Source of the DNA: an uncultured Sanguibacteroides sp.
GTDB lineage: Bacteria; Bacteroidota; Bacteroidia; Bacteroidales; Marinifilaceae
Direction of reading: 5' to 3'
Assembly (NCBI RefSeq): GCF_900543425.1
Contig: NZ_UQRQ01000004.1
Location: forward strand, 124,001-188,000
Length of the DNA: 64,000 nt
Shown: in pieces, positions 62,387-64,000 of the stretch
How the letters are laid out: each line of letters begins with the position of its first letter
Position numbering within the stretch: the first letter of the stretch is position 1
Made by a program: the position numbers and the translations under genes
Notes under the pieces: model-generated
The model's input: the letters and a program-made list of their open reading frames with translations, nothing else
Database searches by the model: none
What the model was told of the DNA's origin: nothing

Positions 62387-63859
62387 TTACAGGAGTTTTT
62401 TTACCAATTTGATAATGTATTTTACGGATAAAACAATTCCGCTCAGGGAGACAAATGCACATCCCAGCAGAAGTCCCCACATAACAACGGTCCATAGAAC
62501 GGGACGGTCTACCAGAAACTTAAAATCCAGACGGTGTAAACCCCGGAAAGCCCAACGTTTCCAACGTCCGTTTTTGTCGTAATGTTGCGGTTGGAAAGAT
62601 TCCAGGTTATAATAGTAACAATCTTCAGTCTCATTATCCAGAGTTACTTTATAAACGGGTAAGGGTAAAGCCCTGCGACGCGAGATGTAATAGTTGTCGT
62701 ATTCGTCCATTTTAACGATGGAGTAATGAACTGTATCTGCCGCCAGCTTCTCGACGGCGGCATAGATCATCTCTTCGGTAATCCGGAAAGGACGTATCGT
62801 ATCGACGGAAGCATCCAGAATGATCTCTTCTTCCAACGTTCGTAATTTGTAGAGAGGTATTTCATAGTAGTTGCTCCAGGTGATCTCTTTTACCGGGCCA
62901 TGTGTTTTTGAAACTTCGGCAACGGCTTTTCGGTAATCCAGGTTATATTTTTCGATAGGAGGAACCGTCGGAATAGGAGGAAGGCTTCTGAGAGAGGTTC
63001 CTCCTTTCTTCTTGCTGAAAAGGTTGGAAAAGACAGGAGATACCGGAGCCCATGCGCTGAATAACCATGTGCAGAGAAAAATTCCAAAAAAGAAACCGGT
63101 AATGTGATGCCAGCGGAACCATGGTTTTTTGTAAGGAGAACGAAGGAAGCCTTTCCGGCGGGTCAGCCAATAGGAACGAATGCCGAGGTACATTCCGCTG
63201 ATACACATGATGAGGCTGAGCAAGCAACTCCAATACAAAAGAGCATCCCATTTTTGTATGTCCTGCCGGATGGAAGTAATGTATAACCAATGCGGAATGG
63301 CCCCGATCCAGGCCCAAAAACGTTGTTCCCGGGAAGAGAACTGTAAAATATTTCCGGTACGGGAAGAGATATAAAGCTGATAATGTTCCGGTCCGTCAAA
63401 ATGAAATTTGTAGATGGGCAGGTCTTTTTTCAATTGCCCGAAAGGAATCCATACTTCCAATTTGTGAAGAGTATCTACTCCGGTAATCTTACGGTCAGGA
63501 CACCAGTATTTAGCTCTTTGTTCACAAAGAGCGTAGATGGGAGAAGGAAGTATGTAATTACTATCTACATAAATATCATTCACATCGCGCCATCTACCGT
63601 AATGAAAAACCGGTTCGCCGAAAGGATTGTTTAAATTTAAATTATTAGACAAGGCGTTTTTGGGTAGGCGCTGCCATATTTCGTTGATATCAGGCAGGCG
63701 GGAGGTATCCAGAGCCTCCTGGCGGGGAAGACGTTTATCAGGACCAACCCGGGGAAAAGAGTGATAAATCAATACTATACCGGAAATACACCATGAAAAG
63801 CATAGTATACAGAGCAGAAGCCCGAGAATTCGGTGAACGTGAATGAAAAACTTAATCAT
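62387..63859 (-). CDS. PepSY-associated transmembrane protein (PiuB-like)
   Basis: The 490-residue product has four main membrane helices: IKFFIHVHRILGLLLCILCF at the N terminus, two around residues 205-260, and one at about 465. Between them are PepSY-like periplasmic regions (FHFDGPEHYQLYISSRTGNILQF, YYISRRRALPLPVYKVTLD). Conserved histidines in the helices (HVHRILG, HHITGFFFG, RGLHRLDFKF) suit haem binding or ferric-reductase-like roles. Such proteins often sit by TonB receptors and are metal-regulated. The upstream neighbour is outside the window. It is on the same strand as the late cobalamin genes and 55 bases before the phosphatase. Confidence 0.82.
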   Translation of the reverse strand: MIKFFIHVHRILGLLLCILCFSWCISGIVLIYHSFPRVGPDKRLPRQEALDTSRLPDINEIWQRLPKNALSNNLNLNNPFGEPVFHYGRWRDVNDIYVDSNYILPSPIYALCEQRAKYWCPDRKITGVDTLHKLEVWIPFGQLKKDLPIYKFHFDGPEHYQLYISSRTGNILQFSSREQRFWAWIGAIPHWLYITSIRQDIQKWDALLYWSCLLSLIMCISGMYLGIRSYWLTRRKGFLRSPYKKPWFRWHHITGFFFGIFLCTWLFSAWAPVSPVFSNLFSKKKGGTSLRSLPPIPTVPPIEKYNLDYRKAVAEVSKTHGPVKEITWSNYYEIPLYKLRTLEEEIILDASVDTIRPFRITEEMIYAAVEKLAADTVHYSIVKMDEYDNYYISRRRALPLPVYKVTLDNETEDCYYYNLESFQPQHYDKNGRWKRWAFRGLHRLDFKFLVDRPVLWTVVMWGLLLGCAFVSLSGIVLSVKYIIKLVKKLL

Positions 63860-64000
63860 ATCCTTTTAGTTTATAGTTATATAATATCCATTACCGCATG
63901 CCCGAAATTCAATGGAATTCTTATTGAATCGTTTGATAACGATGCAATGGAAGCTTGGCGGTAAAAAATCTTTCATTTTTGATGAAAAATATTTTCATAA

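Noticed and set aside
63923..63998. Short minus-strand frame KIFFIKNERFF at the right edge as the end of an upstream gene
   Set aside because: Only 25 codons are visible and nothing is recognisable; it cannot be told from chance.
1..64000. CRISPR array, prophage or integrated conjugative element
   Set aside because: No regularly spaced repeats, cas, integrase, capsid or transfer genes are visible; the only mobile unit supported is the RAYT element.

Overview
The window looks like chromosomal DNA of a strictly anaerobic member of the Bacteroidales. The gene content is Bacteroidetes-like: NADP-malic enzyme fused to a phosphotransacetylase domain, tandem rhomboids next to a PSP1/RicT gene, a TonB protein with a poly-proline linker, lipoproteins with short SxxSC-type lipoboxes, and a TonB-dependent receptor with an N-terminal carboxypeptidase-like domain. 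Many genes carry the Bacteroidetes -7 promoter element TAnnTTTG and a weak Shine-Dalgarno site. A family guess near Odoribacter/Butyricimonas is inference only.

Layout. (1) 1-8000: the tail of an OmpR-type response regulator, rpiB, maeB, a TlpA-like lipoprotein, then a mutL operon with a small membrane protein and a YbhN-like flippase. (2) 8010-8978: a REP-associated tyrosine transposase (RAYT) flanked by two inverted REP hairpins, then tRNA-Ala(GGC). (3) 9245-25327: housekeeping genes (endonuclease/phosphatase-family protein, two rhomboids, ricT, holB, aspS, cvpA, tyrS, hflX, tonB, a phosphopantetheinyl transferase) and one large ABC-2 permease/M1-like/golvesin-like protein. (4) 25359-29330: asd, an EptA-like phosphoethanolamine transferase and a D15 outer-membrane protein. 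(5) 29422-63859: a cobalamin island.

The cobalamin island encodes the anaerobic (early cobalt insertion) corrin pathway in unusually fused form: cbiL; cbiJ-cbiD, cbiG-cbiF, cbiE-cbiT (cobL) and cbiH-cbiC as one minus-strand operon; an exported cbiK; cbiA/cobB; and the late operon of cobC-like phosphatase, pduO-type adenosyltransferase, cbiP/cobQ, L-threonine-phosphate decarboxylase cobD and cbiB. Uptake is by btuFCD and a btuB-like TonB receptor, each behind its own cobalamin riboswitch. The btuB-like gene carries a one-base frameshift. The nucleotide-loop genes cobU, cobS and cobT are not in the window.

The most unusual element is a family of four ~1,080-residue proteins. One is at 18603-21845, and three lie in tandem at 47040-57320 inside the cobalamin island. 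They join an ABC-2-type membrane domain to an M1-aminopeptidase-like scaffold that lacks both HExxH and GxMEN, and end in a golvesin-like domain. No ABC ATPase lies beside them, and two tandem copies share about 187 bp of upstream DNA including the promoter. A second theme is a small REP system: four GGGACGGG hairpins, two at the ends of the RAYT and two diverged copies in the same orientation bounding the cbiK-btuB-riboswitch block.
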